A DNA stretch of 64,000 nt, from assembly GCF_014323725.1 (NCBI RefSeq), contig NZ_JABVED010000014.1, positions 1 through 64,000 on the forward strand, in the 5' to 3' direction. The position numbers were made by a program, and so were the translations under genes. The notes under the pieces were generated by a model, which ran no database searches, had not been told where the DNA came from, and worked only from the letters and a program-made list of their open reading frames with translations. This stretch comes from Actinokineospora xionganensis. Lineage in GTDB: Bacteria; Actinomycetota; Actinomycetes; Mycobacteriales; Pseudonocardiaceae. This document shows positions 8,011-16,406 of the stretch, piece by piece. Within the stretch, counting starts at the first letter, position 1. Each line of letters starts with the position of its first letter.

Positions 8011-8085
8011 GGTCTTGGCCCCTCCGGTCGAATCGGTTACGCCGTCTCGCATGGTGGCTACCCCGGTGACCGGAGGGGAAACCCG

Positions 8086-8946
8086 TCAGGTGCGTCGGTA
8101 ACCGCTCGACGGCGGCATCGGCGCACCGGCGGGCGGAATCGGTGTGGTCGGCGCACTCGGATCCACGGCGCCCGCGGGGACATGGCTCGCGGGCCTGGAC
8201 CCCATCTGGCTCGTTTCCGTGGTGGCGCCGTGTCGCGCCGTTTCCGGGGCGCCCTGTCGCGGCGCGGTGGCCGCGGCCTCGTCGCGCATCTTCGGGATCT
8301 CCTGCTCCGCGCGGTTCAGCCAGCCGTCCCAGCGGTTCTGCATCGGCTTGATGAGACCACCGCCGACGCCGACGATCAGGATGCCCGCGACGGTCGCGAG
8401 GACTGCCACGAGAACCGGGGTGGTGACCGTGGTGGCCACACCGATCTGGTTCAGCGCGGCGATGATTCCCAGGGCCAGGATGAAGACCGAGGCGATCGTG
8501 CCGAGCAGCCGCCCGTAGGACAGCCCGCCCAGCGTGTTGTTGATCAGGTCCTTGACACCGGTGGCGATCGCGCTGGCCACGACCACGATGATGATCGCCA
8601 CGATGGCCCTCGGCAGCCACGCGACAACGGCGGTCAGCAGGTCGGAGACCGGGTTCGGCCCGAACACGCCGAACGCCATCTGCAGGGCGATCAGCAGGAT
8701 CGCATAGTAGACGATCTTCGCGATGATGTCGGAAGCGTCGTACTTGCCGCGGTCCAGCATGCGTTTGATGCCGCCGCGCTCGACCGCACGATCGAATCCG
8801 ACCTTTTCCAGGCCGAAGTCGACGGCTTTGGCGAGCGCCTTGGCGAGAAGCCAACCGATGAACAGAATGACCAGGAACATCAGCAGCTTCGGCACGAAGG
8901 TGATGATCGACGCCCACGCATCGGATAGGCCTTGGCCGAAGTCCAT
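8086..8946 (-). CDS. CmpX/MscS-related small-conductance channel-like membrane protein
   Basis: 286 residues with four to five membrane helices. The first (FVPKLLMFLVILFIGWLLAK) and the DFGLEKVGFDRAVERGG segment are the 'conserved TM helix' repeat found in CmpX-type and mechanosensitive-channel-related proteins; a second such unit follows the AIVAIIIVVVASAIATG helix. The cytoplasmic tail from about residue 225 is Pro/Ala/Thr-rich and probably disordered. The usual MscS beta domain is absent, so a role in osmotic or envelope stress is only an inference. ATG at 8946 has GGAAGGGAGAA upstream. It is first in an apparent operon with the two hypothetical genes. Confidence 0.8.
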   Translation of the reverse strand: MDFGQGLSDAWASIITFVPKLLMFLVILFIGWLLAKALAKAVDFGLEKVGFDRAVERGGIKRMLDRGKYDASDIIAKIVYYAILLIALQMAFGVFGPNPVSDLLTAVVAWLPRAIVAIIIVVVASAIATGVKDLINNTLGGLSYGRLLGTIASVFILALGIIAALNQIGVATTVTTPVLVAVLATVAGILIVGVGGGLIKPMQNRWDGWLNRAEQEIPKMRDEAAATAPRQGAPETARHGATTETSQMGSRPASHVPAGAVDPSAPTTPIPPAGAPMPPSSGYRRT

Positions 8947-9091
8947 GGCGTTCTCCCTTCCAGCAGGGGTCCGCGACGGTTCGCGGCCGCTGGCCGAGGA
9001 GTTACCCACATCTTCGCTCGCTACACATCCGCACTGGTGAGGTCGCCCGGCTACCCCCGCGTTGCCTACCGTTGACCTGGGAGGACTCGCG

Positions 9092-9394
9092 ATGACCTAT
9101 CTCGACGTGTTCCGGCTGGCCAAGGACACGCTCAGCGCGCGGACCGTCTACACCGATCCCTGCGAACGCGACGGGGTCACCGTCATCGCCGCGGCCACCA
9201 TCCACGGCGGCGGTGGCGGCGGGAGCGGCACCGAACTGATCACCGAGGGGGCGGGCTTCGGCGTCTGCGCCCGGCCCGCGGGGGCCTTCGTCATCCGCGG
9301 GTCGTCGGTTCGTTGGCGGCCGGCGATCGATGTCAACCGGCTCATCGGCACCATCGGTGCGGTGGTCATCGCCGTCCTCATCACCCGGCGGTGA
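9092..9394 (+). CDS. GerW/YtfJ-family protein
   Basis: 100 residues. It carries the family pattern: an N-terminal helix, a Gly-run (HGGGGGGSG) in the middle, GVCARPAGAFVIRGSSVRW, then a final WRPAIDVNRLIG and a short hydrophobic C-terminal helix. Bacillus YtfJ/GerW is needed for spore germination; in actinomycetes many paralogues exist and their role is unknown. GGGAGGA lies eight bases before the ATG. The gene ends three bases from the convergent pirin gene. Confidence 0.8.
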   Translation: MTYLDVFRLAKDTLSARTVYTDPCERDGVTVIAAATIHGGGGGGSGTELITEGAGFGVCARPAGAFVIRGSSVRWRPAIDVNRLIGTIGAVVIAVLITRR

Positions 9395-9397
9395 GGG

Positions 9398-10363
9398 TCA
9401 GCCGCGCGACCTCAGCCGGATGTTGGGCAGGACCGGCGCGGGCAGCGTCTCGGCCCACTGCTCGGGGAACTCGCCGTAGCGGCCGGACTCCACGCCGGAG
9501 CGGGCCCGCTGCCACTGCTCGCGGAAAGTGACGATCTCGTCGTGCGAGCGGGCGATGAAGTTCCACCACATGACGATCCGCTCCCCCAGCGGTTCGCCGC
9601 CGAGGACGAGCACCCGCGCCGGTTCGTCGCCCGCTTCGAGGGTGAGTGACGTCGACCCCGTCGGCTGGTAGACCAGCTTCCCGGCGCTCGCGGTGACGCC
9701 CGCGGCATGGACCTCGCCGGTGTCGACGAGCACGCCGTGCTCGAAACCGGCTTCCACGTCCAGGCGCAGGACCTGGCCCGGGCGCAGGGTGATCTCGGCG
9801 CCCAGCAGCGGCGTGTGGGTCGCCACCGGCGACGTGTGTCCGAGCAGGGTCCCGAGGAACACCACGACGCGCGCGCCGTCGTGGGCGTGCACGGGCGGCG
9901 CGTAGTGCTCGAAGGCCGGGTCGACGAACCGGTCGCGATCCGGCAGCGCGATCCACAGCTGCGCGCCATGCAGCACCGAGGTCCCCGGCAGCGAGTGCTC
10001 GGAGTGCGCGATCCCCGAGCCCGCCGTCATCAGGTTGATCTCGCCCGGGCGGACGACCGCGTGCGCCCCGGTGGTGTCGCGGTGCTCGACCTCGCCGCTG
10101 AACAGCCAGGACACGGTCTGCAGCCCGGTGTGCGGGTGGCCCGGCACGGCCATGCCGCCGGTGGCGGAGACGTCGTCCGGGCCGTAGTGGTCGACGAAGC
10201 ACCAGGCGCCGATCAGCGACTGCTCACGCTGCGGCAGCGTCCGGCGCACCATCATCGACCGGGGACCGCCCAGCGGGACCTCGCGCCCGTCGAGCAGTTT
10301 GCCCGCGGGCGCTGTGTCGGCCGAGCAGACGAGCTCGGCAGGCGCCTGCTCCAGGTTGCTCAT
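9398..10363 (-). CDS. Pirin family protein
   Basis: 321 residues with both cupin barrels of the pirin family. The N-terminal barrel has the metal-site signatures HPHTGLQTVSW (two His) and EINLMTAGSGIAHSE (Glu and His), which in pirins bind iron; the C-terminal barrel contains the LLGAEITLRPGQ and PTGSTSLTLEAG strands. Bacterial pirins have been linked to quercetinase activity or redox-dependent regulation; the substrate here is unknown. The ATG at 10363 has a weak GGGAG about 12 bases upstream. Convergent with the GerW gene. Confidence 0.9.
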   Translation of the reverse strand: MSNLEQAPAELVCSADTAPAGKLLDGREVPLGGPRSMMVRRTLPQREQSLIGAWCFVDHYGPDDVSATGGMAVPGHPHTGLQTVSWLFSGEVEHRDTTGAHAVVRPGEINLMTAGSGIAHSEHSLPGTSVLHGAQLWIALPDRDRFVDPAFEHYAPPVHAHDGARVVVFLGTLLGHTSPVATHTPLLGAEITLRPGQVLRLDVEAGFEHGVLVDTGEVHAAGVTASAGKLVYQPTGSTSLTLEAGDEPARVLVLGGEPLGERIVMWWNFIARSHDEIVTFREQWQRARSGVESGRYGEFPEQWAETLPAPVLPNIRLRSRG

Positions 10364-10540
10364 TCACGCACCCACTCCCAGTCGCGTCAGCCCTAGTCCG
10401 ATCAGGCTATCCCGGCACCTATAAATATGGTCCCGGTAGAAGTTCCGCGGGCCGGAATCCGCCAACCGCCCCCGGTTGCGACCATCCGTGCCTGCCTCGA
10501 AACTGTCAGCGACAGGTGTCGGAGAACCGAGAGGTGTTCG

Positions 10541-10843
10541 ATGATCCGAGTTAAGCGCGCGGCCGACGGCCACCAGCGCGTGACGTTCGCGCTGGCGCAG
10601 GACGACCTGCCTGGGATCGCCAAGGCGTCGGTCGTCGGGAACTTCAACGAGTGGGAACCCGGTCGCCACGAGCTGCGCAGGCGCAGCAACGGCACCCTGT
10701 CGACCACCGTGGAGGTGGAAGAGGGGACGACGCTGACGTTCCGCTACCTGGGCGACGACGGCGTGTGGTTCAACGACTCCCAGGCCGAGGTCGACCATCT
10801 GGGCAACTGCCGGTTCACTGTTCCGTCACCCCGGAATTCTTGA
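10541..10843 (+). CDS. Isoamylase early-set (CBM48-like) domain protein
   Basis: 100 residues forming a single CBM48/early-set beta-sandwich: VTFALAQDDLPGIAKASVVG, NFNEWEPGRHELRR, and FRYLGDDGVWFNDSQAE. The NFNEW and WFND motifs match glycogen-binding modules of branching enzymes and AMP-kinase beta subunits. No catalytic domain is attached, so it may bind polysaccharide or act as an accessory subunit. GAGAGG sits six bases before the ATG. The upstream 177-base region contains an AT-rich patch (ctataaatatgg near 10421) that could hold promoters for this gene or the divergent pirin gene. Confidence 0.8.
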   Translation: MIRVKRAADGHQRVTFALAQDDLPGIAKASVVGNFNEWEPGRHELRRRSNGTLSTTVEVEEGTTLTFRYLGDDGVWFNDSQAEVDHLGNCRFTVPSPRNS

Positions 10844-10969
10844 TATTTGGTCACCTGCCGTCTTGCGTGCGGAGTGGTGGTGGCCGTGGTCGGCAGCCGT
10901 CACGGGTCCCCTTGGGTGGCGGCCTGTTGGCGCTGTGTTTCTTCTCTGCGGGCGTCACGCTCAGGTGGC

Positions 10970-11440
10970 GGTGACGTTCGAACACGAAAGCCCAGTGGCC
11001 TTCCAGCACCTGGACCTGGCAGTGCATGACGTCGCCAAGGACCACGGGCCGACGCGCGTCCACGCCTGACGGGTCGGTGATGACCAGGCTCTGATGGCCA
11101 GGCGTGTGGCCGGAAGTCGCCAGCACCCGCACGCCTGGGGCGATCTCGGCGCCGTCCGCGGTGAACTCGACCCGGCCGGACAGGGCGCCATCACCGCGAC
11201 CGGGTGCGCCCGACCACCCCGTCGGTGCCCGCCCAGTGCCGCCACTCCGCTTCCGCCACCAGGTGTCGGGCCTGGCCGAAGGTCAGCCCGAACGGGTCCG
11301 CGGGCTCGGCGCGGGTGCGACGTCGCTGACCCAGCCCACGTGGTCGTGGTGCAGGTGCGTGAAGAACACGGTGTCCACATCGGACGGTGCGAGCCCTTCG
11401 GCAGCCGGCGAGGAGATCAGGTCGCCGCCGCGGAAGTCGG
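10970..11440 (-). pseudogene. Decayed metallo-beta-lactamase-fold hydrolase
   Basis: Pieces of one MBL-fold protein are spread over three minus-strand frames in the right order. Near 11430-11330 is a frame with VDTVFFTHLHHDHVGW (the HxHxDH zinc motif). Near 11300-11190 another frame reads DPFGLTFGQARHLVAEAEWR. Near 11165-10970 a third reads AEIAPGVRVLATSGHTPGHQ and VVLGDVMHCQVQ, the later His and Asp ligands. At least two frameshifts separate them. The N-terminal strands with the start codon are missing, and the C-terminal region stops after WAFVFERH. The gene cannot make an intact enzyme. Bases 10844-10970 show nothing recognisable. Confidence 0.8.
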
Positions 11441-11494
11441 CTGCACATGATGAACCACGGCAGGCTCGACGCGCACATTCCTGGAAGCCGGTGG

Positions 11495-12190
11495 TCACGC
11501 CCGGGTCGCGATCACCACCCGGTTCGACTCGTAGCCGTCCGAGCCGCCGACCCAGCGGCCGCCGCAGGTGACGAGGACCAACCGGTGCGTGCCGCCCTGG
11601 CCGAAGAACTCCTCGGCGCGCGGGGGCAGGTCGCCCTTCGAGACCGTCTCCACCCGCGACACCCGGTAGCTCCAGGTGCGGCCGGCCGCGTCCACCACGG
11701 ACACGGGGTCACCGGTCCGCGCGTTCCACAGTTCGGCGAAGGGACCCGTCTGCCCCTTCCAGTCCACATGCCCGGCGAACACCGTCGCGCCCGTGGCGGC
11801 GTCCAGACCCGCGCCCCACCACGTCGCCTCGCGCACGCCGTTCGGCACCGGCAGGGTCGCGTCCGGGCCCAGTTCCTGGCGCACCAGTGTCGCCGTGCCG
11901 CCCTTGGCCAGCCGGACCGTGCCCGGCCGCTGCCCGACCGGCGCCGCGGTCGGTTCGACGGGTGGGGCACTCGCGGCGGGCGGCGCGGCAGGCGTGGTCG
12001 CCTGCGGTGCTTCGGTGGGCAGCACCCCGCCGATCCCGCCAAGGGCGACCGCCTGCGGTCGCGGCGGCTCATGGGGTCCGGCGACGGCCTGCCCGGACAC
12101 GGTCACCGCGCCGCCGAAGGCCACCGCGACGAACAGACCCGCCCCGCCCGCGACCGCGGGCAGGGCGAGCCACCAACTCTGTCGGGCCAT
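11495..12190 (-). CDS. Class F sortase
   Basis: 231 residues: an N-terminal membrane anchor (about 7-31), a Pro/Ala-rich linker to about 88, then the sortase barrel. The catalytic triad is visible: His141 in FAGHVDW, Cys209 in LVLVTCGG and Arg224 in YESNRVVIA. Class F sortases of actinobacteria are transpeptidases acting outside the membrane on LPxTG-like signals; their physiological substrates are mostly unknown. The gene starts six bases after the stop of a SpaA-like surface protein, its likely partner in the same operon. The ATG at 12190 is the natural start before the membrane helix. Confidence 0.9.
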   Translation of the reverse strand: MARQSWWLALPAVAGGAGLFVAVAFGGAVTVSGQAVAGPHEPPRPQAVALGGIGGVLPTEAPQATTPAAPPAASAPPVEPTAAPVGQRPGTVRLAKGGTATLVRQELGPDATLPVPNGVREATWWGAGLDAATGATVFAGHVDWKGQTGPFAELWNARTGDPVSVVDAAGRTWSYRVSRVETVSKGDLPPRAEEFFGQGGTHRLVLVTCGGRWVGGSDGYESNRVVIATRA

Positions 12191-12196
12191 CCGGGG

Positions 12197-13660
12197 TCAG
12201 CGCCCCCAGTCCCGGCGCATGCCCCGGCCGACCACGACGCGCCTTCGCGACGGTCCGTGGAGCAGGAGCAGGGTCACCAAGGCGCCGCCGATGAGCATCA
12301 GGACACCGAGTCCGACGAGCAGGCCGGTCGACGGGCCGCCGTCGGTCATCGCGGCCGCCGCGGCGGGCTGGCCGCCGCCCGCGGGGATCGTCTTGGGCAC
12401 CGTGGGCACGTTGGGTTTGTTCGCGACCTTGAGCGTGAGCGTCGCCCCCGGGGTGACCTCGCCGCACGCCGCGGGCGGCGCCGCCGGGTCGAACGCCTGC
12501 TCGTACCCGGGCGGTGCGGCGACCTCGATGACGCAGATCTGTTGCGGCGTGCGCAGATTCGGCACGCCCGCCGTGCCGTCCGCGCCGGTCACCACGACCG
12601 AAGGGGTCCCATCCGCGCCGGTCAGCGGCTTGCCGTCCTGGTCCACCGCGGGCTTGGTCTTGTCCGCGGCGGTGATCCGCAGTGACACGCCCGCGATGCC
12701 CTTGCCGGTCTTCTCGTCGACCTTCGCCACCGCGACCTTGCCCGGCGCGGTCACGGCCGTGACGGCCTCGGCCCCGGTCAGCCGCTTCTCGCCGCCGGTG
12801 CTCACCACGCGCTGGGTGTCGACCTGGACCGCCTGGCGCACCACCGGTTTGTCGGCGGGAGCCGCCAGCGAGATCGCGACCTTCGGGTTGGGCCCGGTCG
12901 GCGTGACGCTGAGCGTCAGCGGTCCGCCCGCCTCCGGAGTCGGGAGGATCAGCGTCTTGCGGCCGTCGACAAGAGCGTCGGTGAGGGTGATCGTGACCGG
13001 GACGGTGCCCACGCCCTTGCCCGCGGCGTTGACGACCTTGACGGTCCAGGTGTCGGGTGTGCCGATGACCTGCGGCGCGGTCGGCTTGGTGATGCCGGTC
13101 GTCCACGGGCCCCGGTTGGCGGTGGCGTCGGCTTTGAGCCGATCGACGGCTGCCTTGGCGCTCGCGGGCAGCTTCCCCAGGTGGAAGGGGGCGTCGTAGG
13201 CGATCGTGCGGAATGTATTGGTCGGGAGGAGTTGGCCGGGGTCCTGCGGCGCCGCGGTCCACGAGTGCAGCAGGTGCGCCAGGGCCGCGGCCTCGTCGGC
13301 GCTCTTGGTGGTCGAGTAGCGCAGCAGCAGGTAGGAGATCTGGGCCGCGACGTCCGGGCTCAGCTCCGTCCCCCACTTGGTCTTGAGCGCCTCGCCCGGC
13401 TGGTACTGCTCGTCGGTGTCGGGCGCTAGGTACGCGTACTGCACGCACCAGACCTGCTGGCCGTTGACCAGGTACGACCCGGACCAGTCCGTCTGGTCCG
13501 GGTTGCCTTTGTACGGCTGCGAAGGCGAGGTCTTGTATCCGAGAGCTTCCCGCACGGCCGCAGCCGCGGTGGGCGCGGTGCTCACGAGGAGGGCGCCCGC
13601 CAGCAGCGAGGCACTCGCCACCCCTGCGACCAGCCGGGCGCCGAAATTGGTTCGCCCCAT
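12197..13660 (-). CDS. Secreted SpaA-like/TQXA-type surface protein with C-terminal membrane anchor
   Basis: 487 residues. Residues 1 to about 37 are a signal peptide (GVASASLLAGALLVST, AAAA cleavage region). Then comes a Cys-containing domain (QVWCVQYAYLAPDTDEQYQ) resembling the thioester/TQXA adhesion domain, then immunoglobulin-like and SpaA prealbumin-type repeats (GKGVGTVPVTITL, GKGIAGVSLRITA). The C-terminus has a hydrophobic helix (GLLVGLGVLMLIGGALV) and a basic tail longer than usual. No clear LPxTG precedes the helix, so the sorting signal, if any, is non-canonical. AAGGAG lies 11 bases before the ATG at 13660. It is operon partner of the downstream sortase. Confidence 0.8.
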   Translation of the reverse strand: MGRTNFGARLVAGVASASLLAGALLVSTAPTAAAAVREALGYKTSPSQPYKGNPDQTDWSGSYLVNGQQVWCVQYAYLAPDTDEQYQPGEALKTKWGTELSPDVAAQISYLLLRYSTTKSADEAAALAHLLHSWTAAPQDPGQLLPTNTFRTIAYDAPFHLGKLPASAKAAVDRLKADATANRGPWTTGITKPTAPQVIGTPDTWTVKVVNAAGKGVGTVPVTITLTDALVDGRKTLILPTPEAGGPLTLSVTPTGPNPKVAISLAAPADKPVVRQAVQVDTQRVVSTGGEKRLTGAEAVTAVTAPGKVAVAKVDEKTGKGIAGVSLRITAADKTKPAVDQDGKPLTGADGTPSVVVTGADGTAGVPNLRTPQQICVIEVAAPPGYEQAFDPAAPPAACGEVTPGATLTLKVANKPNVPTVPKTIPAGGGQPAAAAAMTDGGPSTGLLVGLGVLMLIGGALVTLLLLHGPSRRRVVVGRGMRRDWGR

Positions 13661-13961
13661 GGTGATGTCGGCTCCTTGCCGCCGCCGCGTGACGCCGCGA
13701 CGCTGTTTGACGTCGGTGGGTGATTCCCCCGCGAGCCTGGTTTCTCGTCGACCCGCGGGCAATCCGCCACCGGGGCGACTCCGATCGGCGGGTCAGCGGG
13801 ACATCGCCGGGCTCGCTCTCGACATCCACATGATCGTTACCCGCGAATGGCGGATCGGTCCGGTCCATGTGGGTGGCGGTTGGTCACGCAGAGGAGATCC
13901 GGGGCCGTCTCAGCCCCCTGACCAAAGCAGGCCAAGCGGGTGACTTGCCTTACGCACCAGA
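13661..13961. other. 301-base non-coding region upstream of the surface-protein operon
   Basis: The region between the surface protein start and the patatin remnant should hold the promoter of the minus-strand surface protein/sortase operon. I see no convincing gene, repeat or strong promoter match in it. Confidence 0.5.
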
Positions 13962-14027
13962 ATGACAAGAGTGACTCGACGAGCGCTGCTGCTGGGCGGC
14001 GGCGGGGTCGCGGGCATCGCCTGGGAG
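13962..14027 (+). pseudogene. Remnant of a patatin-like phospholipase gene
   Basis: From the ATG at 13962 the first 22 residues read MTRVTRRALLLGGGGVAGIA and then WE. This matches the very N-terminus and the oxyanion-hole glycine loop of patatin-like phospholipases, whose sequence normally continues with a Gly-rich helix and the GxSxG serine. Here the similarity stops abruptly and the frame runs on with no family resemblance, so only about 66 bases of the gene survive. This looks like the scar of a deletion. Confidence 0.65.
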
Positions 14028-14070
14028 AACCGGCGTCCTCACCGGTCTGTGACGGCTGCCGACCACGGTG

Positions 14071-14097
14071 CGCACTGTCCCGCACTGTCCCGCACTG
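14071..14097. repeat. Short tandem repeat
   Basis: CGCACTGTCC is present twice in tandem followed by a third partial copy (CGCACTG). It lies between the patatin remnant and the RibD-like gene and may mark slippage at the deletion scar. Confidence 0.6.
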
Positions 14098-14274
14098 GTG
14101 ACCAACTCTTGAAGTTCCGGGGAGGCGGCACAGTTCCCGCGAAACTCGCGCGGAAAAAATTTGGAAGACGTGTCGATTGCACGACCTCCCGTCCGTCGGT
14201 CAAGTACACGGCGAAGACAGCCGACCAGGAAGAGGTAGCCCCGCGAACCCGCGGGCCGAGACTGGAGGAACACC

Positions 14275-14856
14275 ATGGGCAAGCTCGTTGTCACCGAATT
14301 CATCTCCCTCGACGGCGTCATCGAGGACCCGGGCGGCGCCGAGGGCTTCGAGCACGGCGGTTGGAGCTTCAAGTCCCCTGCTCCGGACGGCGACCAGTTC
14401 AAGTTCGAGGAGCTCATGAACAGTGACGCGCAGCTGTTCGGCAGGCTCACCTATGACGCCTTCGCCGCCGCGTGGCCGGAGATGACCGACGAGGCCGGGT
14501 TCGCCGACAAGATGAACTCGATGCCCAAGTACGTCGTGTCCACGACCCTCGGCGAGGCGAAGTGGAACAACACCACCGTCATCTCCGACAACGTCGCCGA
14601 GGAGGTCGCCAACCTCAAGACCAAGCACGAGGGCGACATCCTCGTCCCGGGCAGCTCGCAGCTCATCGACACCCTGCGCGCGCACGGTCTGATCGACGAG
14701 TACCGGCTGATTGTGCACCCGGTGGTCCTGGGCTCGGGCAAGCGGCTGTTCAACGACGGCGCGGGCGCGTCGGACCTGGAGCTGGTCGAGACGCGCAACG
14801 TCGGCCCCAACGTGCTCCTGCAGACCTACCGCCCGGCCGCGAAGACCGAAGAGTGA
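14275..14856 (+). CDS. Dihydrofolate reductase family protein (RibD C-terminal domain)
   Basis: 193 residues with the DHFR-like fold of the RibD C-terminal domain family: start KLVVTEFISLDGVIEDPGG, the LFGRLTYDAF loop, KYVVSTTLGE, and the final VLGSGKRLF motif. These proteins bind NADPH and reduce pterin- or pyrimidine-like substrates, but in stand-alone members the substrate is unknown; they are not the housekeeping folate enzyme. GGAGG sits eight bases before the ATG. The upstream 177 bases include an AT-rich patch at 14152-14163 (gaaaaaatttgg) that could mark a promoter. Confidence 0.85.
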   Translation: MGKLVVTEFISLDGVIEDPGGAEGFEHGGWSFKSPAPDGDQFKFEELMNSDAQLFGRLTYDAFAAAWPEMTDEAGFADKMNSMPKYVVSTTLGEAKWNNTTVISDNVAEEVANLKTKHEGDILVPGSSQLIDTLRAHGLIDEYRLIVHPVVLGSGKRLFNDGAGASDLELVETRNVGPNVLLQTYRPAAKTEE

Positions 14857-14945
14857 CCGGCTGACGCCGGTGGTCCCGCCTGGGGCGGCGGGATCGCCGG
14901 CGACGACCGGCCGAACAGCCGATCGCCACACCCGGGGGCCGTCGC

Positions 14946-14951
14946 TAGCCT
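14946..14951 (+). promoter_or_regulatory. -10 box (TAGCCT) for leaderless cyclophilin gene
   Basis: TAGCCT is followed by six bases and then the ATG at 14958, with no ribosome-binding site, the geometry of a leaderless transcript. Confidence 0.5.
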
Positions 14952-14957
14952 GGCCCG

Positions 14958-15614
14958 ATGAAGCGAACCATGATCGCCGTCATCACGGCACTTGTCGCTG
15001 GTGTGATCGTCTCGTCGCCCGCCACCGCGGAAACCGGGAAGCCCGCGCGGTGCGAGTTCACACCGACCCCGGACAACCCCGCCGCCCGGCCGGTGCGCGT
15101 TCCCCGCGCGAAAGCGAAGTCGCACGGGACCGTGGATGTCAGCATCTCCACCAACTACGGGACGCTCGACTTGCGGCTCGACCGCGACAACGCGCCCTGC
15201 GCGGTGCACAACCTCGTCCACCTGGCCCGCGCCGACTTCTACGACGACACCCGGTGTTTCCGGCTCACCGACAGCCCGCGGCTGGGTGTCCTGCAGTGCG
15301 GTGACATCTACCGCGCGGAGGAAGGCGGTCCGGGCTACAAGTTCCCGGACGAGGTCACCGGCCAGGAGACGTACCCGCGCGGCACCATCGCGATGGGCAA
15401 CCAGGGGCCGGGAACGAACGGCAGCGAGTGGTTCATCGTGCACTCGGTCGCCAAGATCCGGCCCGTCTACACGGTGATGGGACACGTCACCCGCGGCATC
15501 GAGGTCATGGACCGCATTGTCGCCGCGGGCATCGATCCGGATGGCGCGGTCGACGGAGCGCCCCGGCACCCGGTTGTGATCCACGATGTCCGGGTCGGCC
15601 GTTCGCACGGCTGA
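14958..15614 (+). CDS. Secreted cyclophilin-type peptidyl-prolyl isomerase
   Basis: 218 residues. Residues 1-24 are a Sec signal peptide (MKRTMIAVITALVAGV, cleavage near ATA-ET). The mature part is a short bacterial cyclophilin: STNYGTLDLRLDRDNAPCAV, FYDDTRCFRLTDS, GNQGPGTNGSEWFI, and VMGHVTRGIEVMDRI. The usual active-site Arg/Phe pair region is partly altered (CFRL in place of FHRV), as in other actinobacterial secreted cyclophilins. It probably assists folding of exported proteins. Two cysteines around the active-site loop could form a disulfide outside the cell. Confidence 0.9.
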   Translation: MKRTMIAVITALVAGVIVSSPATAETGKPARCEFTPTPDNPAARPVRVPRAKAKSHGTVDVSISTNYGTLDLRLDRDNAPCAVHNLVHLARADFYDDTRCFRLTDSPRLGVLQCGDIYRAEEGGPGYKFPDEVTGQETYPRGTIAMGNQGPGTNGSEWFIVHSVAKIRPVYTVMGHVTRGIEVMDRIVAAGIDPDGAVDGAPRHPVVIHDVRVGRSHG

Positions 15615-15657
15615 AACCTCGATCAGATAACGAAAGCACCCCGAAACGATCAGCGGG

Positions 15658-15697
15658 CTCCCTCCGTGCCAAGATCCGCTCAGACGCGCGGAGGGAG
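15658..15697 (+). promoter_or_regulatory. Hairpin that could hide the ribosome site of the HNH nuclease gene
   Basis: CTCCCTCCG (15658-15666) can pair with CGGAGGGAG (15689-15697) around a 22-base loop. The right arm contains the GGAGG that is the only Shine-Dalgarno candidate for the ATG at 15707, so the stem would block translation until melted. Confidence 0.4.
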
Positions 15698-15706
15698 TCT
15701 CGGGGG

Positions 15707-16405
15707 ATGGCAAGTGCCGGCCGACGGAAAGCCCGGTCGAAAGCGATCCCGCTGCGGAACCGGCTGTTGTTCGTGCTCGCCGCGCTGGTGGTGCTTGGCC
15801 TGACCGCGATGGCGGTCGGGTGGCTGGAGTCGAAGTCCGCGGGCGCGACACCGGCGGACATCGCGCCCGCCAACGATCCGGGCACCGCCCGAACACAGTT
15901 GGCGGAGTTGGAAGTCCGCCCCGGCCGACCGATGGCGGGGTACTCGCGCGAATCGTTCCCGCACTGGGCAACCGTCGAAGGACAGTGCAACGCCCGCGAG
16001 GCGGTGCTCAAGCGTGACGGTCACGATGTCGTGGTCGACGGCCGCTGCCGCGTGGTGTCCGGCCGCTGGGTCAGCCCCTTCGACGGCGCGACCTGGACCG
16101 AACCGACCGATGTGGACATCGACCACTTGGTGCCGCTGGCCAACGCCTGGCGCAGCGGCGCGGGCGAGTGGTCGAGGGAGCGGCGCCGCGAGTTCGCCAA
16201 CGACATGGTGCGCCCACAGCTGATCGCGGTGACCGACAACGTCAACCAGGCCAAGGGAGATCAGGGACCCGACACCTGGAAGCCGCCGCTGACCAGCACC
16301 TGGTGCGGCTACTCGGTCAACTGGATCGCGGTCAAGCACCACTACAAGCTGTCGGTGAACCCCGCTGAGAAGACCGAACTCGAGAAGATGCTCGACCGCT
16401 GCTGA
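15707..16405 (+). CDS. Membrane-anchored HNH endonuclease family protein (DUF1524/GmrSD C-terminal type)
   Basis: 232 residues. A basic N-terminus and one membrane helix (about 18-42) are followed by an extracytoplasmic domain with the DUF1524 HNH nuclease pattern: DIDHLVPLANAWRSGA, then ANDMVRPQLIAVTDNVNQAKG and WKPP. Secreted members of this family occur widely in actinobacteria and Streptomyces and are thought to be extracellular nucleases, possibly for nutrient DNA. Two cysteine pairs fit an exported protein. The ATG has GGAGGGAG 10-12 bases upstream inside a possible hairpin. Confidence 0.85.
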   Translation: MASAGRRKARSKAIPLRNRLLFVLAALVVLGLTAMAVGWLESKSAGATPADIAPANDPGTARTQLAELEVRPGRPMAGYSRESFPHWATVEGQCNAREAVLKRDGHDVVVDGRCRVVSGRWVSPFDGATWTEPTDVDIDHLVPLANAWRSGAGEWSRERRREFANDMVRPQLIAVTDNVNQAKGDQGPDTWKPPLTSTWCGYSVNWIAVKHHYKLSVNPAEKTELEKMLDRC

Positions 16406-16406
16406 C

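Noticed and set aside
7525-8928. 467-codon plus-strand open frame
   Set aside because: It lies antisense to the channel operon, whose genes have ribosome sites, membrane helices and normal codon pattern; the long frame is a high-GC shadow.
10970-11440. MBL-fold enzyme read as several small genes
   Set aside because: The three frames hold consecutive parts of one protein in the right order, none with a proper start, so a single pseudogene is the better reading.
13962-14426. 154-codon frame beginning like a patatin
   Set aside because: Only the first 22 residues resemble patatin; the rest is unrelated and overlaps the RibD-like gene start. Treated as a remnant.
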